The notes below the pieces were generated by a model that was given only the letters and a program-made list of their open reading frames with translations, did not search any database and had not been told where the DNA came from. From contig CANQFC010000001.1 of assembly GCA_947598155.1 (NCBI GenBank), positions 186,001 through 250,000 on the forward strand: DNA of 64,000 nt. Direction: 5' to 3'. The stretch comes from an uncultured Clostridia bacterium (GTDB taxonomy: Bacteria; Bacillota; Clostridia; Oscillospirales; Acutalibacteraceae). The position numbers and the translations under genes are program-made. How positions within the stretch are numbered: position 1 is the first letter of the stretch; each line of letters starts with the position of its first letter. Shown in pieces: positions 34,518 through 42,639 of this stretch.

Positions 34518-35189
34518 CTACTTAGGCCTTGCCTCAAGCCTGAATATCGGAAGTCCTTGGTCGGAAAATTTTTGCTCGTATTCGGTTATGATATTATCCT
34601 CATAACCGCTATTGTGCAAATCAAGCGAAATATTGTAAAGCTTAAATCCGTTCTGTGAAAAGCTTTCAAGGGAAAATTCAAATAAGCCTCGGTTATCAGT
34701 CTTTTGTGCAATAAATCCGTCGTCGCACAAAAGATTTTTATATATTTCCAAGAAATTTTTGTGAGTCAATCGGTGCTTTTCATACGTCTTTTTCGGGAAA
34801 GGAGTGCTGAAATTGAGATATATTTCGCAAATGCTGTGGGGCTTTATAAACATAGGAAGGTATTCGGCTTTCATCTCTAAAAATCTGATGTTTGAAAGCC
34901 CAAAATCAAGCGCTTTTTCGCAGGCTTTCACAAGCACTCCGGCCTCACACTCAACCGCCAGTACGTTTTTGCCCGGGTTTTTTTCCGAATAGGCGCAGGC
35001 AAACTGCCCCTTTCCGCACCCGATTTCAAGTACAACCGGATTGGAATTGCCAAAAATCTCTTCAAAATCGAAATATCGGTGAAAGTCGCTTATTTTGCTG
35101 AGATTATATGTAGGCAATGTATATGGCAGGCGTAGCTCACTGCAATTTTCACGCCGCTTTTCAAGATTTTTTGTTTTACGCAGTCTCAT
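34518..35189 (-). CDS. trmB: tRNA (guanine-N7-)-methyltransferase
   Basis: A 223-residue Rossmann-fold methyltransferase that makes m7G46 in tRNA. SAM-binding motif VLEIGCGKGQF, the acidic AVECE strand end, and the conserved pieces INFSTPFPK-like (LNFSTPFPKKTYEKHRL), FLEIYKNLL and TEYEQKF near the C-terminus. In most family members the middle motif is NFSDPWPK; here it is NFSTPFPK. Full length. Start ATG at 35189 preceded by GGTGATTTA. Stand-alone gene between a terminator and an acyltransferase gene. Confidence 0.93.
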   Translation of the reverse strand: MRLRKTKNLEKRRENCSELRLPYTLPTYNLSKISDFHRYFDFEEIFGNSNPVVLEIGCGKGQFACAYSEKNPGKNVLAVECEAGVLVKACEKALDFGLSNIRFLEMKAEYLPMFIKPHSICEIYLNFSTPFPKKTYEKHRLTHKNFLEIYKNLLCDDGFIAQKTDNRGLFEFSLESFSQNGFKLYNISLDLHNSGYEDNIITEYEQKFSDQGLPIFRLEARPK

Positions 35190-35241
35190 TAAATCACCGA
35201 AAAAATAATACCATAATATTAGGTAAAGTGCAACGGTATAT

Positions 35242-36108
35242 TCATTTTAAAATGTTTATTGTTCCGTACCCGTTTCCTGTTTTACCGCCGCTGAGGATAT
35301 ACTTTTTTGTGCGTTTTTGTAAATTCGTATTTTCGGAAAAGTTCTCTATATCGCTTGCATAATGTATCTTTTTTCCCCACAAACGCCTTACAATCTCAAA
35401 ATTGTTATGCCTCGTTCTGACAACGGTATCAAACAGCTCCGAAAATTTTACTATGTTTTTGGTTTTATCTATAAACAGGGCGTTGTTAGGGTCAAGGAGC
35501 CAAGAGTCGCATACAAAACCGTCAAATTTATATTCGGGAAAGTATTTTGCAAAAAAATTTTTTGCTGAATTTAAGCTCTTAATACATTCCTCAAAATCCA
35601 AAGGCTCTCCCTCGGGAATGTGTATATTAAGCGCATTACGGTGATTTTTAACCGTCAACTGCCGAATTTTCAGAAGGGGAACACCTGAAACTGCGTAATT
35701 CGTTTTAAAAAACTGATACTGCATTCTGCCGATTTTAAATAATTCAAAATTAAAGTGATTATTAAGCCAGCCTATATTTTTAATCCCGTCAATATTTTCT
35801 TCGCGTTTCAGTGTATTCGCCCATACAGTAATATCTGACATAGTATCATAAAAAATACTGTCGGGTATGTTCCTTTCACGGTATTTTTTATAAACCTTTT
35901 CCGCAAGCAAAAGCGAGGCGGCAAGAAGAAGAGGCGCAAACTCTTTCGGAGATTTTTTATATTCCGCAGAACAAAAAAGACAGCCGTTTGACTGTATTTT
36001 ATCAGCTAAAATCTTTGCTCTGCCTGATTCTATGTGCGGCAAAGCAAGCCGATAAACACTGCCGCTAAGCTGTATTTCTTTTACTAAATTATTTAAAAAT
36101 ACTTCCAT
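35242..36108 (-). CDS. DUF5596-type acyltransferase domain protein
   Basis: A 288-residue soluble protein matching the pattern of acyltransferase-domain proteins with an N-terminal helical and a C-terminal GNAT-like half: DTMSDITVWAN and a GRMQYQFF motif in the first part, then LNIHIPEGEPLDFEECIKSL, FFAKYFPEY and CDSWLLDPN in the second. Family knowledge: the reaction is not established. No operon partner: 52 bp upstream of trmB on the same strand. Assignment rests on remembered motif similarity. Confidence 0.65.
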   Translation of the reverse strand: MEVFLNNLVKEIQLSGSVYRLALPHIESGRAKILADKIQSNGCLFCSAEYKKSPKEFAPLLLAASLLLAEKVYKKYRERNIPDSIFYDTMSDITVWANTLKREENIDGIKNIGWLNNHFNFELFKIGRMQYQFFKTNYAVSGVPLLKIRQLTVKNHRNALNIHIPEGEPLDFEECIKSLNSAKNFFAKYFPEYKFDGFVCDSWLLDPNNALFIDKTKNIVKFSELFDTVVRTRHNNFEIVRRLWGKKIHYASDIENFSENTNLQKRTKKYILSGGKTGNGYGTINILK

Positions 36109-36300
36109 ACACTAATTCGCTTTCGTGTTTAAGATGTTTTAAATTGTAATATCTGTAATACTAAAACCGTACCTCTCATTTTAATATGAACGAGCCAAGA
36201 GCGAGCTACCCGACTGACTGATAGCCGTTTCGCTCTAAAACGTTTTGTGAAATTATCCTGTTAAAATCCGTTACCGCTCAGATTATGTAAATCTTAAACT
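36109..36300. other. Intergenic stretch without recognised gene
   Basis: About 190 bp with no open frame. It includes GAGCCAAGAGCGAGC and a later AGCGAAACGGCT-like complementary region on the minus strand but no clear terminator. It leads into repeat copy E. Confidence 0.3.
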
Positions 36301-36361
36301 TTATAACTTAGACAAGAGATTCCCCCGCCTCTATGAGCGGCGGGCTCTATGTTTTTTGCGG
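36301..36361 (-). repeat. Right-end fragment of the dispersed repeat (copy E)
   Basis: On the minus strand: GAGCCCGCCGCTCATAGAGGCGGGGG, then CTAAGTTATAAG. Same terminal hairpin and CTAAGTTATAA end as copies A, C and D. It points towards the acyltransferase gene 190 bp away. Confidence 0.5.
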
Positions 36362-36382
36362 TTTTGGTACAAAAAATGACTC

Positions 36383-36868
36383 TCATAAACTTTTTTCCAT
36401 ATACCCGCAGGTAAAAGGAAAGAAATCAAACTTCTTCGTGCCAATATGAAGAAAGCCATGATTTTCATACCATTTTCGCAAGACCTGATTCTCTTCTACG
36501 ATTCCGATGTTGATTTTATTACATTTTTCTTTTTTGGCTCGGTCAAAAGCATCGCAAAGCAAAGCAACGCCAACACCCTCATGGCGATGCTCCGGAAGAA
36601 CACATAAATTATTGAGTTCACATTGATGATTATCCTGCCAAAGCAAAGAATAGTATCCTATTATTTTCCCACTGTCAAGGCAATAAGCGACCATAAGCCT
36701 GTGTTCAATTTCTAATTGATACCTCAGCCTGTCGGCATTTATAGCAAAAGCCGTAAACCGCGGCGCATTATCCGCAGTAAATCCAAATTCATTTGCAACC
36801 GTTATAAAACTGTTTCTGATAACCTGTGCACATTCAAAAATATCCTTTTCCTCAATTTCTTTTATCAT
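36383..36868 (-). CDS. GNAT family N-acetyltransferase
   Basis: A 161-residue acetyltransferase fold. The acetyl-CoA binding motif is LNNLCVLPEHRHEGVGVALL (a variant of Q/RxxGxG/A), and the C-terminal part has KIGIVEENQVLRKWYENHGF. Family knowledge: small-molecule or protein N-acetylation; the substrate cannot be told. Upstream is a short stretch with the left-end repeat motif (36921-36935). It is probably the last gene of the minus-strand group that begins with thymidylate kinase. Confidence 0.85.
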   Translation of the reverse strand: MIKEIEEKDIFECAQVIRNSFITVANEFGFTADNAPRFTAFAINADRLRYQLEIEHRLMVAYCLDSGKIIGYYSLLWQDNHQCELNNLCVLPEHRHEGVGVALLCDAFDRAKKEKCNKINIGIVEENQVLRKWYENHGFLHIGTKKFDFFPFTCGYMEKSL

Positions 36869-36920
36869 GGTTTTCCTTCTCAGAAACTATATTTATCGGA
36901 AAATGATTTATATCAAACCC

Positions 36921-36937
36921 TGCAAGTCCCTTATTTA
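36921..36937 (-). repeat. Left-end motif of the dispersed repeat, overlapping a stop codon
   Basis: On the minus strand TAAATAAGGGACTTGCA is close to the AATAAGGGGCTTGCC motif and overlaps the stop codon of the DUF1349 gene. It lies about 50 bp upstream of the GNAT start and points to it. Confidence 0.35.
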
Positions 36938-37537
36938 ATCGGGCATTTGACCGTTATGAGCTTTCCATTGACATTCTGTGATTTTAAGGTCTGTAAAGGT
37001 CGCTTTAAACGATGAGTTTTCGGGACTGCACGCATATATTCCGAATTTTACCGTACCGCCGCCCTTGTAAATATGGCAGATACGCATTTGCTTAAACACC
37101 GAGCCGTCGTCTGAACATTCAATGCAAAAATCATCGCCTCTTCGGCTGAGCCTGTACCACATTGATTTAATTGAAGAGTCAATTTCGGTTGTAGCCCAAT
37201 CCGAATAGCCGTTATTTGTGACAACACTGCCCAAATGCTGAAAGGTACTGTTTTCATATTCAACTGAGGCTTTCAGCCAATTTTCGCTGTCAAGATACAT
37301 TGCAATACCGCACTGGTCAAAACGGCATTTGCTCTCAAATTCCGTTTTGACGGTAAATGAAAAATATTTTTCATCAGTTTCGGTTTGCAGAACAGGGGCA
37401 TTGTCGTTTATGAAATGATAATATGTTTTCTGCCATAAATCTGTGTGCGGTTCGGTAATAATTTCAATTTTACCGTCTGAAATGCTGTAATTTTTCGGCT
37501 CCCTTGTCCAAATAAGTTTATCAAAATTTAAATTCAT
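36935..37537 (-). CDS. DUF1349 family protein (concanavalin-like)
   Basis: A 200-residue all-beta protein of the DUF1349 type: RFDQCGIAMYLDSENWLKAS and SSIKSMWYRLSRRGDDFCIE are characteristic segments. Family knowledge: related to YdjS/regulation of enolase-like proteins with a jelly-roll fold that binds carbohydrates; function unclear. No signal peptide. Start ATG with GCGGAGAAAAAT upstream. That ribosome site and its surroundings are part of the first copy of an 86-bp direct repeat, whose second copy is the 3' end of the U32 gene; originally the U32 gene probably preceded this one directly. Confidence 0.8.
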   Translation of the reverse strand: MNLNFDKLIWTREPKNYSISDGKIEIITEPHTDLWQKTYYHFINDNAPVLQTETDEKYFSFTVKTEFESKCRFDQCGIAMYLDSENWLKASVEYENSTFQHLGSVVTNNGYSDWATTEIDSSIKSMWYRLSRRGDDFCIECSDDGSVFKQMRICHIYKGGGTVKFGIYACSPENSSFKATFTDLKITECQWKAHNGQMPD

Positions 37538-37538
37538 A

Positions 37539-37624
37539 TTTTTCTCCGCTGTTTATCATTTTTCTTTTCTTAGAAGAGTGCCCGCAGGAAAATTAAGGCC
37601 GCTTTTGATTTTAAACTGCATCAT
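37539..37624. repeat. Direct repeat, first copy (86 bp)
   Basis: Identical to 37969-38054 except for two bases (37571 and 37579). It repeats the final codons of the U32 peptidase gene and its stop codon, but out of context here, in front of the DUF1349 gene. Confidence 0.92.
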
Positions 37625-37639
37625 TATTTTACCGTACCG

Positions 37640-37846
37640 TCACAAAAGGTATTTTTCATCTACATCAAAATCAAGTCCTATTTCAGATAAATCATACCCT
37701 GCGCAGGCATCTTGAATGATGCATAAAGTCTCAGCGTAAGCAATGAGTTCGCCATATTCACCTTCGGTTAAATCCTTTTTTGCTTTTAATTCGTCAGCAG
37801 ACTTTATAATATCTTCAACGATTTGCATAATATTATTTTTATTCAT
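37640..37846 (-). CDS. Small hypothetical protein in captured segment
   Basis: A 68-residue acidic protein (containing LIAYAETLCIIQDACAGYDL and ending DEKYLL). Similar small proteins with a GLDFDVDEKYL end are common in Firmicute genomes, but no function is known. I use the ATG at 37846, which overlaps the stop codon of a truncated upstream frame (GGAAATGAATAA) and has GGAGAG upstream. It lies between the two copies of the direct repeat and so was probably brought in with the inserted segment. Confidence 0.6.
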   Translation of the reverse strand: MNKNNIMQIVEDIIKSADELKAKKDLTEGEYGELIAYAETLCIIQDACAGYDLSEIGLDFDVDEKYLL

Positions 37847-37968
37847 TTCCAAATCTCTCCATCAAAACAGCAATTTCTGCTTGCACTGCATTTCTTATCA
37901 TATCCTTTTCCCATTTGCGAATAAGTCCGTTTTTTGCTGTTTTCGGGATTGTAGAGTACTTGACAGCA
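37839..37968 (-). pseudogene. C-terminal gene fragment in the captured segment
   Basis: An open frame of about 42 codons running from the repeat boundary to a TAA at 37839, with KYSTIPKTAKNGLIRKWEKD and ending LMERFGNE. It has no start codon and begins exactly where the second repeat copy ends, so it looks like the 3' end of a gene cut by the insertion. No family recognised. Its stop codon overlaps the start of the small gene at 37846. Confidence 0.5.
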
Positions 37969-38054
37969 TTTTTCTCCGCTGTTTATCATTTTTCTTTTCT
38001 GAGAAGAGCGCCCGCAGGAAAATTAAGGCCGCTTTTGATTTTAAACTGCATCAT
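37969..38054. repeat. Direct repeat, second copy (86 bp), within the U32 gene end
   Basis: Contains the last 23 codons and stop codon of the U32 gene plus about 17 bp beyond. The 430-bp distance to the first copy defines the inserted unit. Confidence 0.92.
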
Positions 38055-39206
38055 CGGGTGGGGGAGTGAGTCAAGCTCGTTCCCGTCGAGGTCAAAAATT
38101 TCATCAGCTTTAAAAAATACGGGCTTTTTTTGCGGTTCTAAGGCGTCAAGTACATCGCCTTTACAGAATTTGTTCCTTTGCTCCGCAAAAATATAGCCGT
38201 TTTCGCACTTTGTAACTACCGCCGCAACGTCACAGCGGCGAATGTAACCGCCCTCAAAGGAAATTTGCGCGTTTTCATTCGGAGCGCCAAAATAGAATCC
38301 CGTGCAGTAGTCACGGTAGCTGACTTTATAGCATTCGTCAATTATCCATTGCGGCGTCTTAAAATTGGGAGACGGATTTTGCATATATTCGTCGACGGCG
38401 GCTCTGTAAGCGTTAGTGATAACCGCCGCATAGTAAGCTGATTTTGCTCTGCCCTCAATTTTAAAGCTGTTAATTCCTGCCGAAACAAGCTCCGGGATAT
38501 GCTCTATCATACACATATCCTTTGAATTTAATATGTATGTGCCGTTTTCAGAGTCGTCAATCGGAAAGTACATACCCTCACGGTTCTTTTCCATAATAGC
38601 GTATTCCCACCGGCAGGGCTGAGCGCACTCGCCGCGGTTTGCATCACGGTTTAAAAGATAGTTAGACAAAAGACATCTGCAGGAAAACGAAACGCACATT
38701 GCCCCGTGGACAAAGCACTCTATTTCAAGTTCTTTCGGTACTTTTGCCCGAATTTCCGCGATTTCTGAGAGCGAAAGCTCCCTTGCGGTTACAATTCTTG
38801 AAGCGCCCATATTGTAAAAATCGTTTGCAGAGGCGTAATTCACAATGCCCGCCTGCGTTGAAATATGCACAGGAACACGGGGCGCGTATTTTTTACACAG
38901 GGAAAGCACGCCTATATCCGCAACAATAAATCCGTCAACTCCGGCAAAATCCCACTGTTCAAGGTAAGCGGGAAGAAGTTCAATTTCTCTGTTTCTCGGA
39001 AGAGTATTAACGGTAAGATAGACCTTAACGCTTTTGCCGTGGCATTTTTTCACCGCCTCCGAAAGCGATTGCGCTCCGAAATTTTCAGGCGCCGCGCGCA
39101 TTGAGAAGGCGTCCCCGCCAAGGTACACCGCGTCCGCACCGAACATTAAGGCGGCGTCCAGCCGTTCTTTATCGCCTGCGGGCGACAGTATTTCAGGTTT
39201 TAACAT
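37986..39206 (-). CDS. U32 family peptidase-like protein (TrhP/RlhA type)
   Basis: A 406-residue protein of the U32 family. N-terminal TIM-barrel start EILSPAGDKERLDAALMFGADAVYLGG, then the signature ECFVHGAMCVSFSCRCLLSN and RDANRGECAQPCRW with the four cysteines expected for an Fe-S cluster, and a C-terminal beta-barrel. Family knowledge: several members hydroxylate tRNA U34 or 23S rRNA rather than being proteases. The signature has Cys where most members have Gly (FSCRCLLSN versus YSGRCLLSN). It is in an operon behind mltG (10 bp gap). Its 3' end is duplicated downstream. Confidence 0.9.
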   Translation of the reverse strand: MLKPEILSPAGDKERLDAALMFGADAVYLGGDAFSMRAAPENFGAQSLSEAVKKCHGKSVKVYLTVNTLPRNREIELLPAYLEQWDFAGVDGFIVADIGVLSLCKKYAPRVPVHISTQAGIVNYASANDFYNMGASRIVTARELSLSEIAEIRAKVPKELEIECFVHGAMCVSFSCRCLLSNYLLNRDANRGECAQPCRWEYAIMEKNREGMYFPIDDSENGTYILNSKDMCMIEHIPELVSAGINSFKIEGRAKSAYYAAVITNAYRAAVDEYMQNPSPNFKTPQWIIDECYKVSYRDYCTGFYFGAPNENAQISFEGGYIRRCDVAAVVTKCENGYIFAEQRNKFCKGDVLDALEPQKKPVFFKADEIFDLDGNELDSLPHPMMQFKIKSGLNFPAGALLRKEK

Positions 39207-39215
39207 ATATTCTCC

Positions 39216-40868
39216 TTAGGTCTGCGCGTTTACCTGCGCAATTTTTCTGAGATTAGCCTCATGCTGTTCCATTGTTTCTGCAAGATAAATATTCTTCTTA
39301 TTATCGTGAGCAAAGAAATAATACTGACTGTTTTCAGGGTAAAGCGCCGCTTCAATAGCCATTGTGCCGGGGTTGCAGATGGCTCCTACGGGGAGCCCCT
39401 CGCGCTCATACGTATTGTAATTTGAAATATATTCATTAAGCTCTGATTTTGACGTTACACGCGCCGCGATTGTATTTGAAACATAATCCCTTGTTGAGTT
39501 GCAACCAAGAAGCGGGTAAAGCCCGGAGCGGTTTAGACGGTTGTGAAGAACAGATGAAATCTGTGCAAATTGACTTGCGTTAGCGCCTTCTTTTTCGATT
39601 ATTGAGGCAAGATTTATTACGTCATCCACTGACATACCGAGTTCTTCCGCCTGCTTTGCGTAATCTTCAGTCCAATGCTGTTTGAATGCGTTGAGAAACG
39701 CTCTGACAACCGTTGCGGGATCGGCGCCCTGTTCAAATTCATAAGTCGCCGGGAAAAAATACCCTTCAAGAATATGGTAACAGCCTTTTTTTGAATCGGC
39801 GCTCGGAATAAAATCGTATTCGGCGCTGAAGTCCACCTCGTTTACCGTTTTATAAAGCGCGGAGGCGGTGCAGATATTGTTCTTTTCAAGCCTTTCAAAA
39901 ATTTTGTCCATAGTGTAGCCTTCGGGTATTGTAATGCTTATAAGCGCCCCTCTTGTACTGCTTGTCTTAAAGCGCTTTATCATTTTTTCAACGCCCATAT
40001 TTTCGGTAAAATAGTAAACGCCGGGCAGATAATTTTTATCTGAATAGCCCATCGCCTTAATGAATACCGTGCAGAAAAGCTTATTCTTGATAAGGCCGCT
40101 GTCTTTTAAAACGTTAATTGCTGTGTTTGTGTCCGCATTATTCGGTAAAACAACCTCAACAGAGGTTTCTCCGTCCCTGCCAATGGCAAGAACATCGTTT
40201 ACACAGCTTATGAGGAAACACGAAATAATAATCGACACAGCCAAACAAGCCGCAAGACCGATAAATATATTTTTATTTACTTTTAACGCGTTAATAACAG
40301 AGGCCTTTTTGTTAGGGGAATTCAAAAAAGAAGAGCCCTTTTTCTTTATGTTTAAAGCCTTTTTCTTTATATTGGCAGAGGTTTCATTTGAAAAAACCTT
40401 TTCAATAACGGGCTTTTTAGCTGTTTTCGGCGCGCTGTTTTTCTTAAATTCCATTGTGTCGTTGATCTTCGGCTGCCCGTTTGCTTTTTGGTACGAATTT
40501 CTTTTCGCATTTATTTCTTCGTCAAAGCTTTTGATTTCTCTGAGATTAAGGCCGGAGCCCGTTTCAGAACGAGCGGGAGGGGCAAAATCCTTTGCGCTTT
40601 GCCTATGAGAATTTCCGTAAGCCGACGGTGCGGATGTTGACCGACGGGGAGTTTCTATAACGGGTTTGCCCGCCGCACGGGAAGATGATTTAGGAGATTT
40701 TGAGTAAATGTCATTACCGGTTTCTTTCTTACGAACCGTTTCTTTTGGGGATTCCGATTTATTAGCGTCACTCCGATTGCCCGTTTTGCTTGTAAGACTT
40801 TCGCCTGAGTATTCGTTTAAAAGATCTTCGTAACTTTTGTTGGAAAAACCGTCTGAAAATTTATCCAT
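39216..40868 (-). CDS. mltG: Endolytic murein transglycosylase MltG
   Basis: A 550-residue protein with a long, charged cytoplasmic N-terminal part (about 200 residues, low complexity), one membrane helix (about residues 200-220, FIGLAACLAVSIIISCFLI) and an extracellular YceG/MltG domain. Motifs: TIPEGYTMDKIFERLE, catalytic Glu in LASIIEKEG, LGCNSTRDY and LPVGAICNPGTMAIEAAL. Family knowledge: cuts nascent peptidoglycan strands near the membrane. Second copy next to the lipoprotein MltG-like protein at 26920. In an operon with 5-FTHF cyclo-ligase (5 bp gap) and U32. Confidence 0.93.
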   Translation of the reverse strand: MDKFSDGFSNKSYEDLLNEYSGESLTSKTGNRSDANKSESPKETVRKKETGNDIYSKSPKSSSRAAGKPVIETPRRSTSAPSAYGNSHRQSAKDFAPPARSETGSGLNLREIKSFDEEINAKRNSYQKANGQPKINDTMEFKKNSAPKTAKKPVIEKVFSNETSANIKKKALNIKKKGSSFLNSPNKKASVINALKVNKNIFIGLAACLAVSIIISCFLISCVNDVLAIGRDGETSVEVVLPNNADTNTAINVLKDSGLIKNKLFCTVFIKAMGYSDKNYLPGVYYFTENMGVEKMIKRFKTSSTRGALISITIPEGYTMDKIFERLEKNNICTASALYKTVNEVDFSAEYDFIPSADSKKGCYHILEGYFFPATYEFEQGADPATVVRAFLNAFKQHWTEDYAKQAEELGMSVDDVINLASIIEKEGANASQFAQISSVLHNRLNRSGLYPLLGCNSTRDYVSNTIAARVTSKSELNEYISNYNTYEREGLPVGAICNPGTMAIEAALYPENSQYYFFAHDNKKNIYLAETMEQHEANLRKIAQVNAQT

Positions 40869-40873
40869 ATAAG

Positions 40874-41428
40874 TTACCTCCTTATGCTTTCCGTAGGTGT
40901 AAGAATAATTTTTTGAGGAATGTCAAATTTTTCGGCAGGCACGCTTTCGCAGATAAGCTGAGGGTAAACGGGGCATACCGAAATTCCTTTAAAATCCGCT
41001 AAAAATCTGTCGTAATAGCCTTTGCCGTATCCGAGTCTTGAAAAATCTCTGCCGATTGCGAGCGCGGGGACAACCGCCAAATCTTCTTCACAGCTTGCCG
41101 AGTATTTTTCAAATTCCGCAGGCTCGGGGATTCCGAATTTGCCTTTAGAAAAATCAGATTCCGAAAAGGCTCTGAAAAACTCCATTTTTTCTCCGTCAAT
41201 ACATTTCGGGAAATAGACTTTTTTGTTTTGTTCAACGGATTTACGAAACACTTCCCAAGTGTTTACCTCACTTCCCACGCTCGCGAAGAGTAAAACGCGG
41301 TCAGCGGATTTAAATTCCGAAAGCGATATAATCTTTTCCGTCAATATTTTATCGTAGCTTTTCTTTTGAGCAGAGGAAATTTGATTTCTGACAGATAAAT
41401 ATTTTTTTCTGAATACCTGTTTAGTCAT
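40874..41428 (-). CDS. 5-formyltetrahydrofolate cyclo-ligase
   Basis: A 184-residue ATP-dependent enzyme converting 5-formyl-THF to 5,10-methenyl-THF. N-terminal KKYLSVRNQIS basic segment, central VPALAIGRDFSRLGYGKGYYDRFLADF with the ATP-binding RLGYGKGYYD motif. Length is normal for the family. The start overlaps the DJ-1 stop codon (CATGACTAA), showing translational coupling. Confidence 0.93.
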   Translation of the reverse strand: MTKQVFRKKYLSVRNQISSAQKKSYDKILTEKIISLSEFKSADRVLLFASVGSEVNTWEVFRKSVEQNKKVYFPKCIDGEKMEFFRAFSESDFSKGKFGIPEPAEFEKYSASCEEDLAVVPALAIGRDFSRLGYGKGYYDRFLADFKGISVCPVYPQLICESVPAEKFDIPQKIILTPTESIRR

Positions 41429-41969
41429 GGTAAATTTGCAGGGAAGAATGAACAGCGTTCGCCTTTTCGGTGCCTGCCAGCCGCGCCGCTATTCTTGCGC
41501 CGAATTCAACGGCACTTCCCATACCTTTAGCTGTCATAATGTTGCCGTCCTCGCAAATGTATTTGTCTGACAGCACGGCTCCCTTGAGCTCCTTTTCAAA
41601 ACCGGGAAAGCATACCGCGCTTTTACCGACAAGCAGACCTTTGCGGCCGAGAACTGACGGAGCGGCGCAAATAGCCGCTATAAGCAGACCGTTTTGCGCG
41701 CAGTAGTCGATAGCTTTGTTTACCGTTTCGCTTTTTTCAAGGTTTAAAGTGCCGGGCATACCCCCGGGAAGAAAAATTCCTTCAAGGTCAGAGCTCAGCG
41801 AAACATCGCCGTCCTCTAAGTCGCAGACAACGGAAATCCCGTGAGACCCGGATATTACATTTCCGCCTATTCCGACAAGCCGCACGTCCACTCCCGCGCG
41901 CCTTAAAACGTCGGCAGGGGCGAGCGCCTCAACCTCTTCAAATCCGTCCGCCAAAAAAAAGTATATCAT
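41421..41969 (-). CDS. DJ-1/PfpI (YajL-like) family protein
   Basis: A 182-residue protein of the DJ-1 superfamily: GFEEVEALAPADVLRRAGVDV at the N-terminus (Glu of the active site) and AAICAAPSVLG with the nucleophilic Cys. Family knowledge: members act as chaperones, deglycases or glyoxalases; the precise reaction is disputed. Member of the tmk-to-U32 operon. Confidence 0.9.
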   Translation of the reverse strand: MIYFFLADGFEEVEALAPADVLRRAGVDVRLVGIGGNVISGSHGISVVCDLEDGDVSLSSDLEGIFLPGGMPGTLNLEKSETVNKAIDYCAQNGLLIAAICAAPSVLGRKGLLVGKSAVCFPGFEKELKGAVLSDKYICEDGNIMTAKGMGSAVEFGARIAARLAGTEKANAVHSSLQIYHD

Positions 41970-41973
41970 ATTA

Positions 41974-42636
41974 TCACTCCAATGTTATTCCGATATAGCA
42001 GGATATATTTTTAAGCTTTTTAATATCGGTCTTTATCATCGCCGTATTGTTTATTTTTGCGCCAATTTTTGAGTCGAGCATTTTTTCGCTCAAAAGGCAT
42101 ATATCTTCTTCTGTTTTAATGATTTTACCGCCGTAATGCTTAACGGAATCCGCCCAAAAATCTACAACGCTGTCGGCAAATTTTAATTCCGTTCCGCAAA
42201 ATTTTCTCACGGACGAATACTCGGAGCTGATTTCGGTATAAGCTTTTGGAATATCGGTGTTAAAAGAGTATCCGTACGGAGTATATCCGAATTTTGCGTA
42301 AAAATCAAATAAGCTTTTTTCCGCCGGGACAAGCAAAAGAAAATCTCCGCGCCCGTCTTTAAGCGTTTCATCGGCCAAAGAGAGGACTTTTGACATTAAG
42401 CCTTGACCTCTGCGTTCACAGCGCGTTAACGCGCAATAGACGTAAAAGCCTTTGTATTCCTCAATTTCACACGGAATTAAAAATGCCGATGATAAAATTT
42501 GGCCGTTTTCTTCGATAAGCGGATTTTTACAAAAACCGTAAATTTTTTCAAAAAACAGATTTGTAACAAATCTGTCCTCGTCAAAAATGCTTTGCCACAG
42601 TTCAGAAAGCTGATTTTTCTTATTTTCGGAAGTCAT
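41974..42636 (-). CDS. GNAT family acetyltransferase
   Basis: A 220-residue protein with an N-terminal GNAT fold. The acetyl-CoA binding loop is CERRGQGLMSKVL, and the segment FDFYAKFGYTPYGYSF follows. The C-terminal 80 residues have no recognised domain. Substrate unknown. Tightly packed between the DUF2156 and DJ-1 genes (4 bp and 4 bp gaps). Confidence 0.8.
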   Translation of the reverse strand: MTSENKKNQLSELWQSIFDEDRFVTNLFFEKIYGFCKNPLIEENGQILSSAFLIPCEIEEYKGFYVYCALTRCERRGQGLMSKVLSLADETLKDGRGDFLLLVPAEKSLFDFYAKFGYTPYGYSFNTDIPKAYTEISSEYSSVRKFCGTELKFADSVVDFWADSVKHYGGKIIKTEEDICLLSEKMLDSKIGAKINNTAMIKTDIKKLKNISCYIGITLE

Positions 42637-42639
42637 AAA

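Noticed and set aside
40060-40608. 182-codon plus-strand open frame with hydrophobic segments
   Set aside because: Antisense of the MltG membrane and linker region; the hydrophobicity is a shadow of that coding sequence.
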